Below, one piece after another: positions 32,808-42,328 of a stretch of DNA of 53,419 nt. Every line of letters starts with the position of its first letter. Positions within the stretch are counted from its first letter, which is position 1. Origin of the DNA: an uncultured Bacteroidia bacterium (lineage in GTDB: Bacteria > Bacteroidota > Bacteroidia > Bacteroidales > UBA932). A program made the position numbers and the translations under genes. The notes beneath the pieces were generated by a model that worked only from the letters and a program-made list of their open reading frames with translations, searched no databases and had not been told where the DNA came from. The DNA lies in NCBI GenBank assembly GCA_902796555.1, contig CADBPR010000014.1:1-53419 (forward strand), given 5' to 3'.

Positions 32808-33682
32808 TGCGGCTGGACGTCACCATAGACCCGCAGTCCGGTTTCTGCGGCGGGGTTATCCGGGCCATCAAGAAGGCTGAGGATTTCCTCTCCGGCGGGA
32901 ACGGCACCCTTTATTCCCTCGGTTCCATCGTGCATAACGAAGCCGAGCTGGAGCGTCTGGGCGACAAAGGCCTGCGGACCATCGGGAAAGAGGACATGGC
33001 CCGTCTGGCCGGCGCCGACGTCCTGATACGGGCCCACGGCGAACCGCCGCAGACCTATGCCCAAGCCCGCCGGTACGGCATCCGGCTGATTGACTGTACC
33101 TGTCCGGTGGTGCTGCAGCTCCAGCGCCACATCCGGGAAGCCCATGACCAGGGGTCCCAGATTCTGATTTTTGGAAAAGTGGGCCATGCGGAAGTGCTCG
33201 GCCTGGTCGGGCAGGTGGACGGCGACGCCCTGGTGGTGGAAGACATGGAGATGCTGTCCGAGGCCCTGCGGGCCGGCCGGGTGGACCTGGAACGCCACAT
33301 CGAACTCTTCTCCCAGACCACCAAGAGCCCGGATGGCTACAAGGCGGTATGCCAGGCCGTAGAACAGGCCCTGGAAGGCCACGGCGGGCATCTGACCATC
33401 CACGATACCATCTGCTCGCAGGTGGCTTCCCGCCATGTGCAGTTGTCGGAATTCGCCTCCGCCCGGGACGTAATCGTTTTCGTCGCCGGCCGGGATTCTT
33501 CCAACGGAAAAGTGCTCTATGACCTGTGCCGCCGGGTCAATCCGCGGACCGTCCGGGTGGGCAGTCCGGCCGAACTGGACCCTGCCACCTTCCGGGACGG
33601 GGACCGGGTCGGCGTCTGCGGAGCCACCTCCACGCCCAAATGGCTGCTGGAAGCGGTGGCTGCGCGGCTGCGCTCCCTATAA
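32807..33682 (+). CDS. ispH: 4-hydroxy-3-methylbut-2-enyl diphosphate reductase
   Basis: Last step of the non-mevalonate isoprenoid pathway, an iron-sulfur enzyme giving IPP and DMAPP. The 291-aa length is usual. The three cluster cysteines are visible in SGFCGGVIRAI, IDCTCPVV and DTICSQVA; VIRAHGEPP-type (LIRAHGEPPQ) and CGATSTPKWLLE are further hallmarks. Its ATG overlaps the cmk stop by one base. The efp gene downstream has its own promoter. Confidence 0.96.
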   Translation: MRLDVTIDPQSGFCGGVIRAIKKAEDFLSGGNGTLYSLGSIVHNEAELERLGDKGLRTIGKEDMARLAGADVLIRAHGEPPQTYAQARRYGIRLIDCTCPVVLQLQRHIREAHDQGSQILIFGKVGHAEVLGLVGQVDGDALVVEDMEMLSEALRAGRVDLERHIELFSQTTKSPDGYKAVCQAVEQALEGHGGHLTIHDTICSQVASRHVQLSEFASARDVIVFVAGRDSSNGKVLYDLCRRVNPRTVRVGSPAELDPATFRDGDRVGVCGATSTPKWLLEAVAARLRSL

Positions 33683-33736
33683 ATGGAGAAATTGTAGCCC
33701 GCATCGACGGTAAGTATAAGCCTTGATGCGGAATTT

Positions 33737-33768
33737 TTTGCATCTTCGCCGACAAATCACTAATTTTG
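33737..33768 (+). promoter_or_regulatory. Bacteroidota-type promoter of efp
   Basis: TTTG (33737-33740), 20 bases, TAATTTTG (33761-33768). Consensus match, leaving a leader of about 60 bases before the efp ATG; the leader is AT-rich. Confidence 0.8.
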
Positions 33769-33835
33769 TGCGATTAAGAAGTTTTTTATAGCTTATAACC
33801 TTATAACGGAATTATTTTACAAATAGATATTTTTT

Positions 33836-34402
33836 ATGGCAACAACAGCTGATTTTAAAAACGGACTGTATCTGAATTTCAATGGCAAACCGTGCTCCAT
33901 CGTATGGTTCCAGCATGTCAAACCGGGCAAAGGCCCCGCTTTCGTGAAGACCAAGCTGCGCAACCTGGAGAACGGCCGCATCCTGGAGAATACCTTCACC
34001 GCCGGCGCCAAAATCGACACCATCACCGTGGAGCGTCGCCCCTACCAGTTCCTCTATGGGGACGAGGACGGGTTCAACTTTATGCATGAAGAGACCTACG
34101 AGCAGATTTCCCTGCCGAAGGACGTCGTCGAGAATGCCGACCTGATGAAAGAAGGACAGCATGTGGAGATGATGTTCGTCACCGAGCCGGAAGAGCGCTG
34201 CCTGACCTGCGAACTCCCGACCTATGTCACCCTCGAGGTTACCTATGCCGAGCCCGCTGTCAAGGGTAATACCGCTTCGACCAGCGCCCTCAAGGAAGTC
34301 ACCTTGGAGACCGGTGCCAAAATCATGGTTCCGCTGTTCATCCAGCAGGGCGAAAAGATTACGGTCAACACCACCGACCGTTCCTACGGCCAGCGCGTGT
34401 AA
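33836..34402 (+). CDS. efp: Elongation factor P
   Basis: Relieves ribosome stalling at polyproline stretches. The 188-aa protein has the three-domain EF-P layout; the tip loop of domain I is KPGKGPAFVKTKL, whose central Lys (about residue 34) is the site that some bacteria modify. Domain II contains RRPYQFLYGDEDGFNFM and domain III ends VNTTDRSYGQRV. No modification enzyme gene (epmA or similar) is seen nearby. It is flanked by its own promoter and terminator. Confidence 0.97.
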   Translation: MATTADFKNGLYLNFNGKPCSIVWFQHVKPGKGPAFVKTKLRNLENGRILENTFTAGAKIDTITVERRPYQFLYGDEDGFNFMHEETYEQISLPKDVVENADLMKEGQHVEMMFVTEPEERCLTCELPTYVTLEVTYAEPAVKGNTASTSALKEVTLETGAKIMVPLFIQQGEKITVNTTDRSYGQRV

Positions 34403-34422
34403 GGGTCCGTCTTTCCGACATG

Positions 34423-34457
34423 AAAGCGGTCGTTCCCGAGAAGGAGCGACCGCTTTT
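34423..34457 (+). terminator. Rho-independent terminator of efp
   Basis: AAAGCGGTCG (34423-34432) pairs with CGACCGCTTT (34447-34456), followed by T. It begins 20 bases after the efp stop. Confidence 0.8.
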
Positions 34458-34525
34458 CTAAACCCTATTATTATCAACTAAACTAACCGTTTTATCTGAT
34501 TTGCAAAGCCTGTGCCAAAAAGGCG

Positions 34526-34945
34526 TCAATTCCGTTTTTCGAATTTTAATTGCTGGATGTAGTAGTTCTTTCCGTCTTTGCAGCTGACGAAAATGGTGAC
34601 GCTCAGGTTCTCTCCGCCCGCCGTCAGGGTCCCGTAGGCATACTTCATGTTCGGCCGTCCGGCCGTGTGGTTGATGGTGAAGGCGCGCGGCGAATAGGTG
34701 TCAAAGAAAGACTTGACAATCTGTTTGGCCTGGTTGCGGCTGGCATCGTTGCTGCTGGAAAAAATCGTCACCTCCAGATTGTCGGCAAACCATGCGGAAA
34801 GCCGTTCGGCGTCTCCGTTGCGGATGTATTTGGCAATCGGGACGAAAACATTGTTCCCCTCGCCGGAAGGTTGGGCGAAGGCGACGTTTCCGACCAGCAG
34901 TGCCGCCAGGACGGCCAGGAGCAGTCTGACTGATTTCCAATTCAT
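34526..34945 (-). CDS. Secreted DUF4783-type protein
   Basis: A 139-aa exported protein; the signal peptide ends near residue 24 (GNVAFAQ). The mature part (FVPIAKYIRNGDAERLSAWFADNLEVTIF, later QAKQIVKSFFDTYSPRAF) resembles DUF4783, an NTF2-like Bacteroidota family often located beside rlmH, as here. It is divergent from rlmH, with 78 bases between the starts. The function is unknown; family assignment is from sequence pattern and neighbourhood. Confidence 0.72.
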   Translation of the reverse strand: MNWKSVRLLLAVLAALLVGNVAFAQPSGEGNNVFVPIAKYIRNGDAERLSAWFADNLEVTIFSSSNDASRNQAKQIVKSFFDTYSPRAFTINHTAGRPNMKYAYGTLTAGGENLSVTIFVSCKDGKNYYIQQLKFEKRN

Positions 34946-34985
34946 AACAAAGCAGCAAGTCTTGCAAAATCCGAGCCAACCGCGG

Positions 34986-35018
34986 TTTGCGCACGTGCCT
35001 GAAAATTGTTATCTTTGC
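34986..35018 (+). promoter_or_regulatory. Bacteroidota-type promoter of rlmH
   Basis: TTTG (34986-34989), 20 bases, TATCTTTGC (35010-35018), a perfect match. The rlmH ATG begins only five bases after the -7 box, so the transcript should start at or next to the AUG. Confidence 0.85.
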
Positions 35019-35023
35019 CTGCT

Positions 35024-35494
35024 ATGAAAATGACCCTGCTCACGATGGGGAAGACGGATGTCTCCTGGGTACGCGAAGGCCTCGCCCTCTATACGGCGCG
35101 GCTCGCGCACTATGTGCCCTTCACCCTCACGGAACTGCCTGAACTCAAGCACGTGTCGGCCCTGTCCCGCGAGCAGATCAAAGAAAAAGAAGGGGCGTTG
35201 CTGCTGGCCCAGCTGCGGCCTGCGGACGAGGTCATCCTCCTGGATGAACACGGGCGCCAGCGGCGCAGCGTCGAATTCGCCGGGTGGATACAGGAAAAAA
35301 TGAACCGCGGACGCGACCTGGTGTTCGTCGTGGGCGGTGCCTACGGCTTCTCCGACGCGGTCTATGCCCGGGCCGACGGAAAAATATCCCTCTCTCCCAT
35401 GACCTTCTCGCATCAGATGGTGCGGACCTTCTTTGTGGAACAACTGTACCGGGCCTTTACCATTCTCCGGGGAGAACCTTATCACAATGAGTAA
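35024..35494 (+). CDS. rlmH: 23S rRNA (pseudouridine1915-N3)-methyltransferase
   Basis: SPOUT-family methyltransferase modifying helix 69 of 23S rRNA. At 156 aa it has the family length. VVGGAYGFSDAVYARAD forms the knotted SAM site and SLSPMTFSHQMVRTFFVEQLYRA the conserved end. The start at 35024 (MKMTLLTMGK) is chosen because a longer frame would begin inside the promoter; the mRNA is probably leaderless. Its last eight bases overlap the start of the large histidine kinase gene. Confidence 0.95.
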   Translation: MKMTLLTMGKTDVSWVREGLALYTARLAHYVPFTLTELPELKHVSALSREQIKEKEGALLLAQLRPADEVILLDEHGRQRRSVEFAGWIQEKMNRGRDLVFVVGGAYGFSDAVYARADGKISLSPMTFSHQMVRTFFVEQLYRAFTILRGEPYHNE

Positions 35495-38400
35495 GCAGCG
35501 GCATACCTGGCGGGATTATCTGTGGATCTGGCTGATACTGGCGGCCCTCCTGGTCACGGGCATTTCCGTCGTGCTCAACCGGGATACCGATTTCACCGGC
35601 CTGGCTGCCTCGCGTACGTCCCGCCAGATGGAAGAAAGGCTGGCCCGCCTGGACGCTTACGCGGATGCCGTGGCCGCGCTACCCCGCGGGGAGTGGCCGC
35701 AGCTGGACGGGTTCCCCGACGACATGGTCATCTACCGCTATGACGACGATTCCCTGCGCTGCTGGTGCAACCAGTTCACGCTGGACAACGACGATATCAG
35801 CCGCCGTTCCTATATCGAACGCATCCGCAACCTGCGGTTCAACGTCGTGTCGCCGCTGGTGGATGTGGACACCAGCCTCAATTACATGAACATCGGCCCG
35901 AAATGGTACCTGGTCAAAGGGCGGATGGGCCCCTCCGGCTGCTGGGTCATCGGCGGACTGGAGGTGATGAATACCTTCGTGGAAGGTGTTTCCAACGGGG
36001 TGAACCCCCATCTGCATCTTTCCGACCGCTTTGTGATTCACCCCATTTCCTACAGTGGCGGCGTGCCGGTATCCGTGGGCGGAAAGCCCCTGATGAAAAT
36101 CATCCAGGAGAATGCCGGCGTCGTGCCGCTGATGCCCCATCCCACGGCCGTCTGGATTGCCCTTTTCCTGCTGATTGCCGGGGCCCTGCTGTTCCTGAAC
36201 AATCACCCTTCCCGCGGCGTGGCGACCCTTGTCATGGCCCTGCTGACCCTGCTGCTGGGGCTCTTCTATCTGCTGGGCCGCAGCATGAAACAGATCTCAG
36301 GCCTGTTTTCTCCGACCGTTTATGCGGACGGACCGGCCTTCTATTCCCTGGGCGCCGTGCTGATTGCCGGCATCTGGATTGTGCTGATGGTCACGTGTTT
36401 ATATGTAGTCCGCCAGCCTGTTCTGCGCCGGGCCCTGCGCAGCCCCTCCGCCCGGGCGTTCTATGCGGCCCGCATCCTCGTGGCCATGCTGGCGGTCGCC
36501 GTCTATATCAACTGGTCTTTCCGAAGCATCATGCTCAACTCCAATATCGTAATGGAGTTGTACCGCATATCCGGCATATCACGCTATACGGTTTATGTCT
36601 ATCTGACCTATCTGTGCCTGCTGATGGCCCTGGCCTTGCTGCTCCAGCTGCTCCTGCCCCTGTTGCGCAGGCGTTTCGGATGGCGCATCAGTATCTTCTC
36701 GCCGACCTCCCGGGTGGTGCTGTCCGTTCTGGCGGCCCTCTACCTGGTGACCCTCTCCTCCATCCTGAGCTTCCGCCGCGAAGAAAGCCGGGTGGACATC
36801 TGGGCCAACCGCCTGGCCATGGACCGAGAACTGGTGCTGGAACTCCAGCTGCGCGGGGTGGAACGGGCCATTGCCCGCGACCCGGTCATCCCGGTACTGA
36901 TTGCCGAGAACCGGGACTACCGCATCATTCTGGACCGCATCACGGAGAACTATCTCGCGCGCATTTCGCAGGATTACGACGTGAGCCTGTATATGTTCAA
37001 CGAGGCCCAGTCCGACCCGGCCGTCCTCCGGATGCTGGACGACCGCCTGGGTTCCGCCACCGCCATCGCCGACAGCTCCCGCTTCTCCTACTCGGTCTCC
37101 GGGACGGGGCGGGTGCAGTATACGGGTGTGTTCGACTATGCCGATGCCGGCGTCGGCACGACCCGCCTCCTGCTGGGCATCGAGTCCAAGGCCGACAAGG
37201 TGGGCCGGGGATATTCCTATATTCTGGGCAATTCCGTTCCCGGTTCGGTCATTGTGCCCCAGCGCTATTCCTACGGCAAATACCGGGAAGGAAAGCTGGT
37301 CAGTTACCAAGGCGACTATGCCTACCCGACGGTGCTGGACGGCCAGCCGCTCAGCTCCAATGAAGGGTCGCAGGGGTCGGGCTTCCTGAGTCGTGACGAG
37401 TATGTCCATTTTGTATCGCAAGTATCTGATGACGAGACGGTTATCATATCCCGTCCCGCCGTGGGGTTCGTCCGGTATATGGTGGCGGCCTTCCTGCTGG
37501 GCATCGTGGCCTATCTGGGCATCAGCGTGACCACCCTGCGGCGTCGCCGCAAGACGGCCTTTGACCGCAACTATTACAAAACGCGGATCAGTACGGTCCT
37601 GTATCTGTCGCTGATTTCCACGCTGGTGGCGATGGCGTTCATCAGCGTGCTGTTCGTGTACCGGCGCAACGAGAGCAACGTGATGAACCTGATGACGGGG
37701 AAAATCGGCACGATTCAGTCCCTGGTGGAGGCCTCCGGGCGTTATTTTACGACCGCCGCCGAATTCAACTCCCAGGAATTCACCGGTGCGCTGGAAGACA
37801 TCGCCGGTTATACCAAATCCGACATTTCCCTGTATACGACGGACGGAAGGGTGTTCAAATCCACCTATCCCGACGTGTTCGAACGGATGCTGCTGGGCTC
37901 CCGCCTGGACGAAGACGCCTACCGGAGCATCCGCTACCGCCACCTGCGCTATTATATTCATAAAGAGAAGTTTGCCTCGCATACCTTCTATTCGATGTAT
38001 GCCCCCGTGTTCAACGGAGACGGCCGGATGCTGGCCATCCTGAGCGCCCCGTACACGGACTCCGGCCTGGACTTCCGTTCCGAAGCGGTGTTCCACGCCG
38101 TGTTCGTCATCACCGTCTTCCTGCTGTTGCTGCTGTTCACCCGGTTCTTCGCGACCAAGGTGGTGGACAAGATGTTCCGGCCGCTGATTGAAATGGGCAT
38201 GAAGATGAACGCCGCCCGTATCGACGGTCTGGAGTATATTATCTATGAACGGGAGGACGAGATTTCATCCCTGGTGCGGGCGTATAACCTGATGGTGCAC
38301 GACTTGTCGGAAAGCAGCAAGCAGGTGGCCCAGGTGGAGCGGGACAAGGCCTGGAGCGAGATGGCCCGGCAGGTCGCCCATGAAATCAAGAATCCGCTCA

Positions 38401-39035
38401 CCCCGATCAAACTCCAGATTCAGCGGATTATCCGGCTCAAGGCCAAAAATGACCCGCAGTGGGAAGAGAAGTTCGACAGCATCGTTCCGGTTATCCTGGA
38501 AAGCATTGACGGACTGACCGATACGGCCAATGAATTCTCCACCTTCGCCAAACTCTACAGTGAAGAACCGGTCGACATCGACCTGGATGCGCTGCTGGCC
38601 GACCAGGTGTCCCTGTTCGACGACAAAGACAACATCGCCTTCCACTACATGGGCCTCAAGGGCGCGCATATCAGCGGCCCGAAACCGCAGCTGACGCGGG
38701 TCTTCGTCAATCTGCTGACCAATGCCGTGCAGGCCATCGAGAACCAGCAGCGGGAAGACGGCGCCGACGCCCGGCCCGGCCAGGTGCTGGTGTCCCTGCG
38801 CCATTCCGCCCGGGAAGGATTCTATGACATCGTCGTGGAGGATAACGGCCCGGGTGTGCGGGACGAGAACCGCGGCCGTCTGTTTACGCCGAACTTTACG
38901 ACCAAGAGCGGCGGCACGGGCATCGGCCTGGCCATCTGCAAAAATATCCTGGAACGCTGCGGCGGAGAAATCGCCTACAGCCGCTCCTTCTCCCTGGGCG
39001 GCGCCTGCTTCACCATCCGTTATCCCAGCGCATGA
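35487..39035 (+). CDS. Large NtrY-like sensor histidine kinase
   Basis: An 1182-aa membrane kinase. After an N-terminal membrane segment (residues ~12-29) and a first periplasmic region come about six membrane segments (~220-430), a second periplasmic region, two more segments (~655-720), a third sensor region, a last segment (~870-893), a HAMP-like linker and the kinase core. Phospho-acceptor His965 is in QVAHEIKNPLTPIK, the N-box is RVFVNLLTNAVQAIEN, then VEDNGPGV and TGIGLAICKN. NtrY proteins are normally about 700 aa, so the multi-segment sensor half is unusual. The start at 35487 overlaps rlmH by eight bases. Partner candidate: the REC-AAA+ protein at 30952. Confidence 0.9.
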   Translation: MSKQRHTWRDYLWIWLILAALLVTGISVVLNRDTDFTGLAASRTSRQMEERLARLDAYADAVAALPRGEWPQLDGFPDDMVIYRYDDDSLRCWCNQFTLDNDDISRRSYIERIRNLRFNVVSPLVDVDTSLNYMNIGPKWYLVKGRMGPSGCWVIGGLEVMNTFVEGVSNGVNPHLHLSDRFVIHPISYSGGVPVSVGGKPLMKIIQENAGVVPLMPHPTAVWIALFLLIAGALLFLNNHPSRGVATLVMALLTLLLGLFYLLGRSMKQISGLFSPTVYADGPAFYSLGAVLIAGIWIVLMVTCLYVVRQPVLRRALRSPSARAFYAARILVAMLAVAVYINWSFRSIMLNSNIVMELYRISGISRYTVYVYLTYLCLLMALALLLQLLLPLLRRRFGWRISIFSPTSRVVLSVLAALYLVTLSSILSFRREESRVDIWANRLAMDRELVLELQLRGVERAIARDPVIPVLIAENRDYRIILDRITENYLARISQDYDVSLYMFNEAQSDPAVLRMLDDRLGSATAIADSSRFSYSVSGTGRVQYTGVFDYADAGVGTTRLLLGIESKADKVGRGYSYILGNSVPGSVIVPQRYSYGKYREGKLVSYQGDYAYPTVLDGQPLSSNEGSQGSGFLSRDEYVHFVSQVSDDETVIISRPAVGFVRYMVAAFLLGIVAYLGISVTTLRRRRKTAFDRNYYKTRISTVLYLSLISTLVAMAFISVLFVYRRNESNVMNLMTGKIGTIQSLVEASGRYFTTAAEFNSQEFTGALEDIAGYTKSDISLYTTDGRVFKSTYPDVFERMLLGSRLDEDAYRSIRYRHLRYYIHKEKFASHTFYSMYAPVFNGDGRMLAILSAPYTDSGLDFRSEAVFHAVFVITVFLLLLLFTRFFATKVVDKMFRPLIEMGMKMNAARIDGLEYIIYEREDEISSLVRAYNLMVHDLSESSKQVAQVERDKAWSEMARQVAHEIKNPLTPIKLQIQRIIRLKAKNDPQWEEKFDSIVPVILESIDGLTDTANEFSTFAKLYSEEPVDIDLDALLADQVSLFDDKDNIAFHYMGLKGAHISGPKPQLTRVFVNLLTNAVQAIENQQREDGADARPGQVLVSLRHSAREGFYDIVVEDNGPGVRDENRGRLFTPNFTTKSGGTGIGLAICKNILERCGGEIAYSRSFSLGGACFTIRYPSA

Positions 39036-39044
39036 TGGGAATTC

Positions 39045-39078
39045 ATCCTCCCGGCATTGGAAATCCCGGGAGGATTTT
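39045..39078 (+). terminator. Terminator of the kinase gene, overlapping the engB promoter
   Basis: ATCCTCCCGG (39045-39054) pairs perfectly with CCGGGAGGAT (39066-39075), followed by TTT. The TTG of the next promoter lies in its loop. Confidence 0.75.
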
Positions 39079-39088
39079 CTATCTTTGC
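39057..39088 (+). promoter_or_regulatory. Promoter of engB
   Basis: TTG (39057-39059), 20 bases, TATCTTTGC (39080-39088), 17 bases before the ATG at 39106. The spacer contains the right arm of the upstream terminator. Confidence 0.75.
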
Positions 39089-39105
39089 ACAGCAAAAGGG
39101 TGGAT

Positions 39106-39714
39106 ATGAGAATTACGGACGCAAAATTTGTGTGCAGCAGCACCAGGGTGGAGCAGAAACCTGCCCGCCGTCTGCCCGAATTCGCCTTTATCGGCCGGTC
39201 GAACGTCGGCAAATCCAGCCTGATCAACATGCTCTGCGGCAACCGCAAACTGGCCATGACCTCCGCCACGCCCGGCAAGACCAAACTGATCAATCATTTT
39301 CTGGTGAACGACAGTTGGTATATCGTGGATTTGCCCGGTTACGGATTCGCCAAACTGCCCCAGAAAGAGCGCATGAAACTCCACGACATCATCAGCGACT
39401 ACCTCAGCCATTCGGAAGAGATGGTGATGCTGTTCGTGCTGGTGGACTCCCGCCACGACCCGCAGAAAATCGATGTCGATTTCATCAACGAACTGGGTGA
39501 AAACGGCATCCCCTTCAGCATCATTTTCACGAAGGGGGATAAAATGGGCCCGCAGGCCCTGCAAAAGCAGATAGACAGATACAAACAGCAACTCCTCCTG
39601 GACTGGGATACCCTGCCGCCGTGCTTTGTCAGCTCGGCGCAGTCGGGGCTGGGAAAGGAAGAGATTACGGGATATATCAGCCGTGTGCTGGAAGATGTCC
39701 GGCCCGGTTTTTAA
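39106..39714 (+). CDS. engB: Ribosome biogenesis GTP-binding protein YihA/YsxC
   Basis: Essential GTPase of large-subunit assembly, 202 aa, normal size. G1 is IGRSNVGKSSL, G2 lies in TSATPGKTKLIN, G3 is DLPGYGFAK and G4 is FTKGDK; SSAQSGLGKEE is G5. The ATG at 39106 follows its own promoter; an in-frame extension upstream lies inside the kinase gene and is not credible. prs follows after 29 bases. Confidence 0.95.
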   Translation: MRITDAKFVCSSTRVEQKPARRLPEFAFIGRSNVGKSSLINMLCGNRKLAMTSATPGKTKLINHFLVNDSWYIVDLPGYGFAKLPQKERMKLHDIISDYLSHSEEMVMLFVLVDSRHDPQKIDVDFINELGENGIPFSIIFTKGDKMGPQALQKQIDRYKQQLLLDWDTLPPCFVSSAQSGLGKEEITGYISRVLEDVRPGF

Positions 39715-39743
39715 TGAACCAACGTCCTTAAAATTATTTCGTC

Positions 39744-40715
39744 ATGCAGTTTGAACACAGAATGGAACTGTTCGCCTGCGAAGCCTCCAAAGGCTTTGCG
39801 GAGAAAGTGGTGGAAGAAATGAACAAGAATCTCAGGGAAGGGGAGCAGCCCCTGCACCTGGGCCGGTCTGAGGTGACCCATTTCAGCGACGGCGAATTCC
39901 AGCCTGCTTTTGTCGAGAGCGTCCGTGGTGCGACGGTCTTTATCATTCAATCGACCTACCCGCCGACAGACAACCTGATGGAGCTGCTCCTGACCATTGA
40001 TGCGGCCAAACGTGCCTCCGCCGACAAGGTGATAGCCGTGATGCCCTATTTCGGCTGGGCCCGTCAGGACCGTAAGGACAAGCCGCGCGTATCCATCGGC
40101 GCCAAGCTGGTGGCCAACCTGCTGAAGGCCTCCGGCGCCGACCGGATTATGACCTGCGACCTGCATGCGGACCAGATTCAGGGCTTCTTCGACTGCCCGG
40201 TGGACCACATGTATGCCAGCAAGGTGTTTATCCCGTATATCAAACAGATGCGTCTGAAGAACCTCTCCATCGCCGCTCCGGACATGGGCGGCGCCAAGCG
40301 GGCGAATGCGTATGCGCGGGACCTTGCCTGCCCGGTGATTATCTGCCACAAGACCCGTTCCAAGGCCAATGTCGTGGGTTCCATCACGGCCATCGGTGAT
40401 GTGGAAGGACGCGATATCGTGATTGTGGATGATATGATTGATACGGCCGGAACCCTCTGCAAAGCGGCGGACGTGCTGATGGACAAGGGTGCGGCCAGCG
40501 TCCGCGCCTGTGCCTCCCATGCGGTGCTCAGCGGCCCCGCCTACGACCGGATTGCCGCATCCGCCCTGAAGGAAGTGCTGGTGACGGATACGATTCCGCT
40601 CCGCGAAGGCGAGGACCGGAGCAAGATTACGGTCGTGTCCATGGCCGGAACCTTTGCCCGTATCATCGACAAAGTGTATAACTACGAGCCCATCAGCGGC
40701 GAATTCGTGTATTAA
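39744..40715 (+). CDS. prs: Ribose-phosphate pyrophosphokinase
   Basis: Makes PRPP from ribose-5-phosphate and ATP for nucleotide, histidine and tryptophan synthesis. At 323 aa it is close to the common 310-320. HFSDGEFQPAF, PYFGWARQDRKDKPR (the flexible ATP loop), CDLHADQIQGFF and the PRPP-binding DIVIVDDMIDTAGT are diagnostic. The phosphate-binding order is intact. It is followed six bases later by a small membrane-protein gene. Confidence 0.96.
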   Translation: MQFEHRMELFACEASKGFAEKVVEEMNKNLREGEQPLHLGRSEVTHFSDGEFQPAFVESVRGATVFIIQSTYPPTDNLMELLLTIDAAKRASADKVIAVMPYFGWARQDRKDKPRVSIGAKLVANLLKASGADRIMTCDLHADQIQGFFDCPVDHMYASKVFIPYIKQMRLKNLSIAAPDMGGAKRANAYARDLACPVIICHKTRSKANVVGSITAIGDVEGRDIVIVDDMIDTAGTLCKAADVLMDKGAASVRACASHAVLSGPAYDRIAASALKEVLVTDTIPLREGEDRSKITVVSMAGTFARIIDKVYNYEPISGEFVY

Positions 40716-40721
40716 CGGCCT

Positions 40722-40970
40722 ATGAAAGTCTTCCTCGCAGCCCTGATTATCATCGGCATCGGCGTGTTCGCGATGTGCTTCAACATCATTTTTCTGAAGA
40801 AGGATTTTCCCCAGAGCGATGTCGGAGCCAACGAGAACATGCGGAAGATGGGTATCCGTTGCATGAAGGAAGAGGAATTGGACCGTCTGGCCCGTGAAAA
40901 GAAAGCCCCCTGCCCCGGGACATACAGTGATGCCTGCGCCGGGTGCGGATTGTATAAAATAGAGCATTAA
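40722..40970 (+). CDS. Small membrane protein with a Cys-rich tail
   Basis: An 82-aa protein of unknown function. Residues 4-25 form one membrane segment ([20 protein letters not shown]), followed by a charged stretch and a tail with four Cys ([15 protein letters not shown], plus one in GIRCMKEEE), suited to metal or redox binding. It sits between prs and der with 6- and 10-base gaps, so it is probably co-transcribed. Similar short proteins are found in other Bacteroidota, but I know no assigned function. Confidence 0.75.
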   Translation: MKVFLAALIIIGIGVFAMCFNIIFLKKDFPQSDVGANENMRKMGIRCMKEEELDRLAREKKAPCPGTYSDACAGCGLYKIEH

Positions 40971-40980
40971 TAGATTGATT

Positions 40981-42291
40981 ATGAGCCGTTTAGTAGCTAT
41001 TGTAGGAAGGCCGAATGTCGGCAAATCCACCCTTTTTAACCGCCTTGTCGGGATGCGGCAGGCTATTGTCGACGAGACGGCTGGCGTGACCCGTGACCGT
41101 CATTACGGCAAGTGCGAGTGGTGCGGCCAGGAGTTTTCCGTCGTGGATACGGGCGGCTGGTCTTCCGGTTCGGACGATGTGTTCGAGGAAGAAATCCGCA
41201 AGCAGGTACACATTGCCATCGAAGAGTCCGACGTGGTGCTTTTCCTGGTGGAGGCAGCCACCGGCATTACCGATTATGATGCCGAAATCGCCGACATCCT
41301 GCGCCGCAGCAAGAAACCGGTCGTCCTGTGCGCCAACAAGGTGGATACGGCGGAAAAGGTGTTCGACACCTACGAGTTCTTCTCGCTGGGACTGGGCGAA
41401 GTCTGGAGCATTTCAGCGGCCAACGGCAGCGGAACGGGCGACCTGCTGGACGAGATTGTCCGCCTCCTTCCGGAGGACAACGGGGACGACGACGAACATC
41501 CCGAACTGCCGCACATCGCCATCGTGGGCAAGCCCAATGTGGGCAAGTCTTCGATGACCAATGCCCTGCTGGGCGAAGACCGCAATATCGTAACGCCCGT
41601 TGCCGGGACGACAAGAGACTCGATATCAACGTATTACAATAAGTTCGGACACGAACTGATGCTGGTCGATACGGCCGGGATGCGGCGTAAGAACCGGGTC
41701 AGCGAAGACCTGGAGTTCTATTCGGTGATGCGGGCCATCCGGGCCATTGAACATTCGGATGTCTGCGTGCTGATGATTGATGCCAATTCGGGGATGGAAG
41801 CACAGGATATGAGCATATTCAACCTGATTCAGCGCAACCGGAAGGGCTGCGTCATCGTGGTGAACAAATGGGACCTTTTCGAGAAGGACCAGAATACGAT
41901 GAAGAAGTACCGCGAGGCCCTGCAGGCGCGGATTGCGCCCTTTACGGATGTTCCGATTGTCTTCACGTCCGTGCTCAACAAGCAGCGCATCATGGATGTG
42001 CTGGACGAGGTGCAGCATGTCTATGACAACTATTCCCGCAAGATTCCGACGGCCCGCCTCAACGAGGCCCTGCTGCCCGAAATCGAGAATTATCCGCCGC
42101 CGGCATGGAAAGGTAAATACGTGAAAATCAAATATATTACGCAACTTCCTACCCGTTTCCCGGCTTTTGCTTTCTTCTGCAATCTGCCGCAGTACGTCAA
42201 AGACCCGTACAAGCGCTTCCTGGAGAACAAGCTCCGCGAATACTTCGATCTGACCGGCTGCCCCGTCCAGGTCTATGTGCGGCAGAAATAG
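40981..42291 (+). CDS. der: Ribosome biogenesis GTPase Der
   Basis: Double-GTPase needed for 50S maturation, 436 aa. Two G domains in tandem are clear: [13 protein letters not shown] with VDTGGW and ANKVD in the first, [13 protein letters not shown] with VDTAGMRRK and VNKWD in the second. The KH-like C-terminus ([17 protein letters not shown]) completes the family pattern. The ATG at 40981 is chosen over an in-frame TTG six bases earlier. Confidence 0.97.
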   Translation: MSRLVAIVGRPNVGKSTLFNRLVGMRQAIVDETAGVTRDRHYGKCEWCGQEFSVVDTGGWSSGSDDVFEEEIRKQVHIAIEESDVVLFLVEAATGITDYDAEIADILRRSKKPVVLCANKVDTAEKVFDTYEFFSLGLGEVWSISAANGSGTGDLLDEIVRLLPEDNGDDDEHPELPHIAIVGKPNVGKSSMTNALLGEDRNIVTPVAGTTRDSISTYYNKFGHELMLVDTAGMRRKNRVSEDLEFYSVMRAIRAIEHSDVCVLMIDANSGMEAQDMSIFNLIQRNRKGCVIVVNKWDLFEKDQNTMKKYREALQARIAPFTDVPIVFTSVLNKQRIMDVLDEVQHVYDNYSRKIPTARLNEALLPEIENYPPPAWKGKYVKIKYITQLPTRFPAFAFFCNLPQYVKDPYKRFLENKLREYFDLTGCPVQVYVRQK

Positions 42292-42328
42292 CCCCGCCGC
42301 CATTACCATGATTCTCACTTAACTGAGT

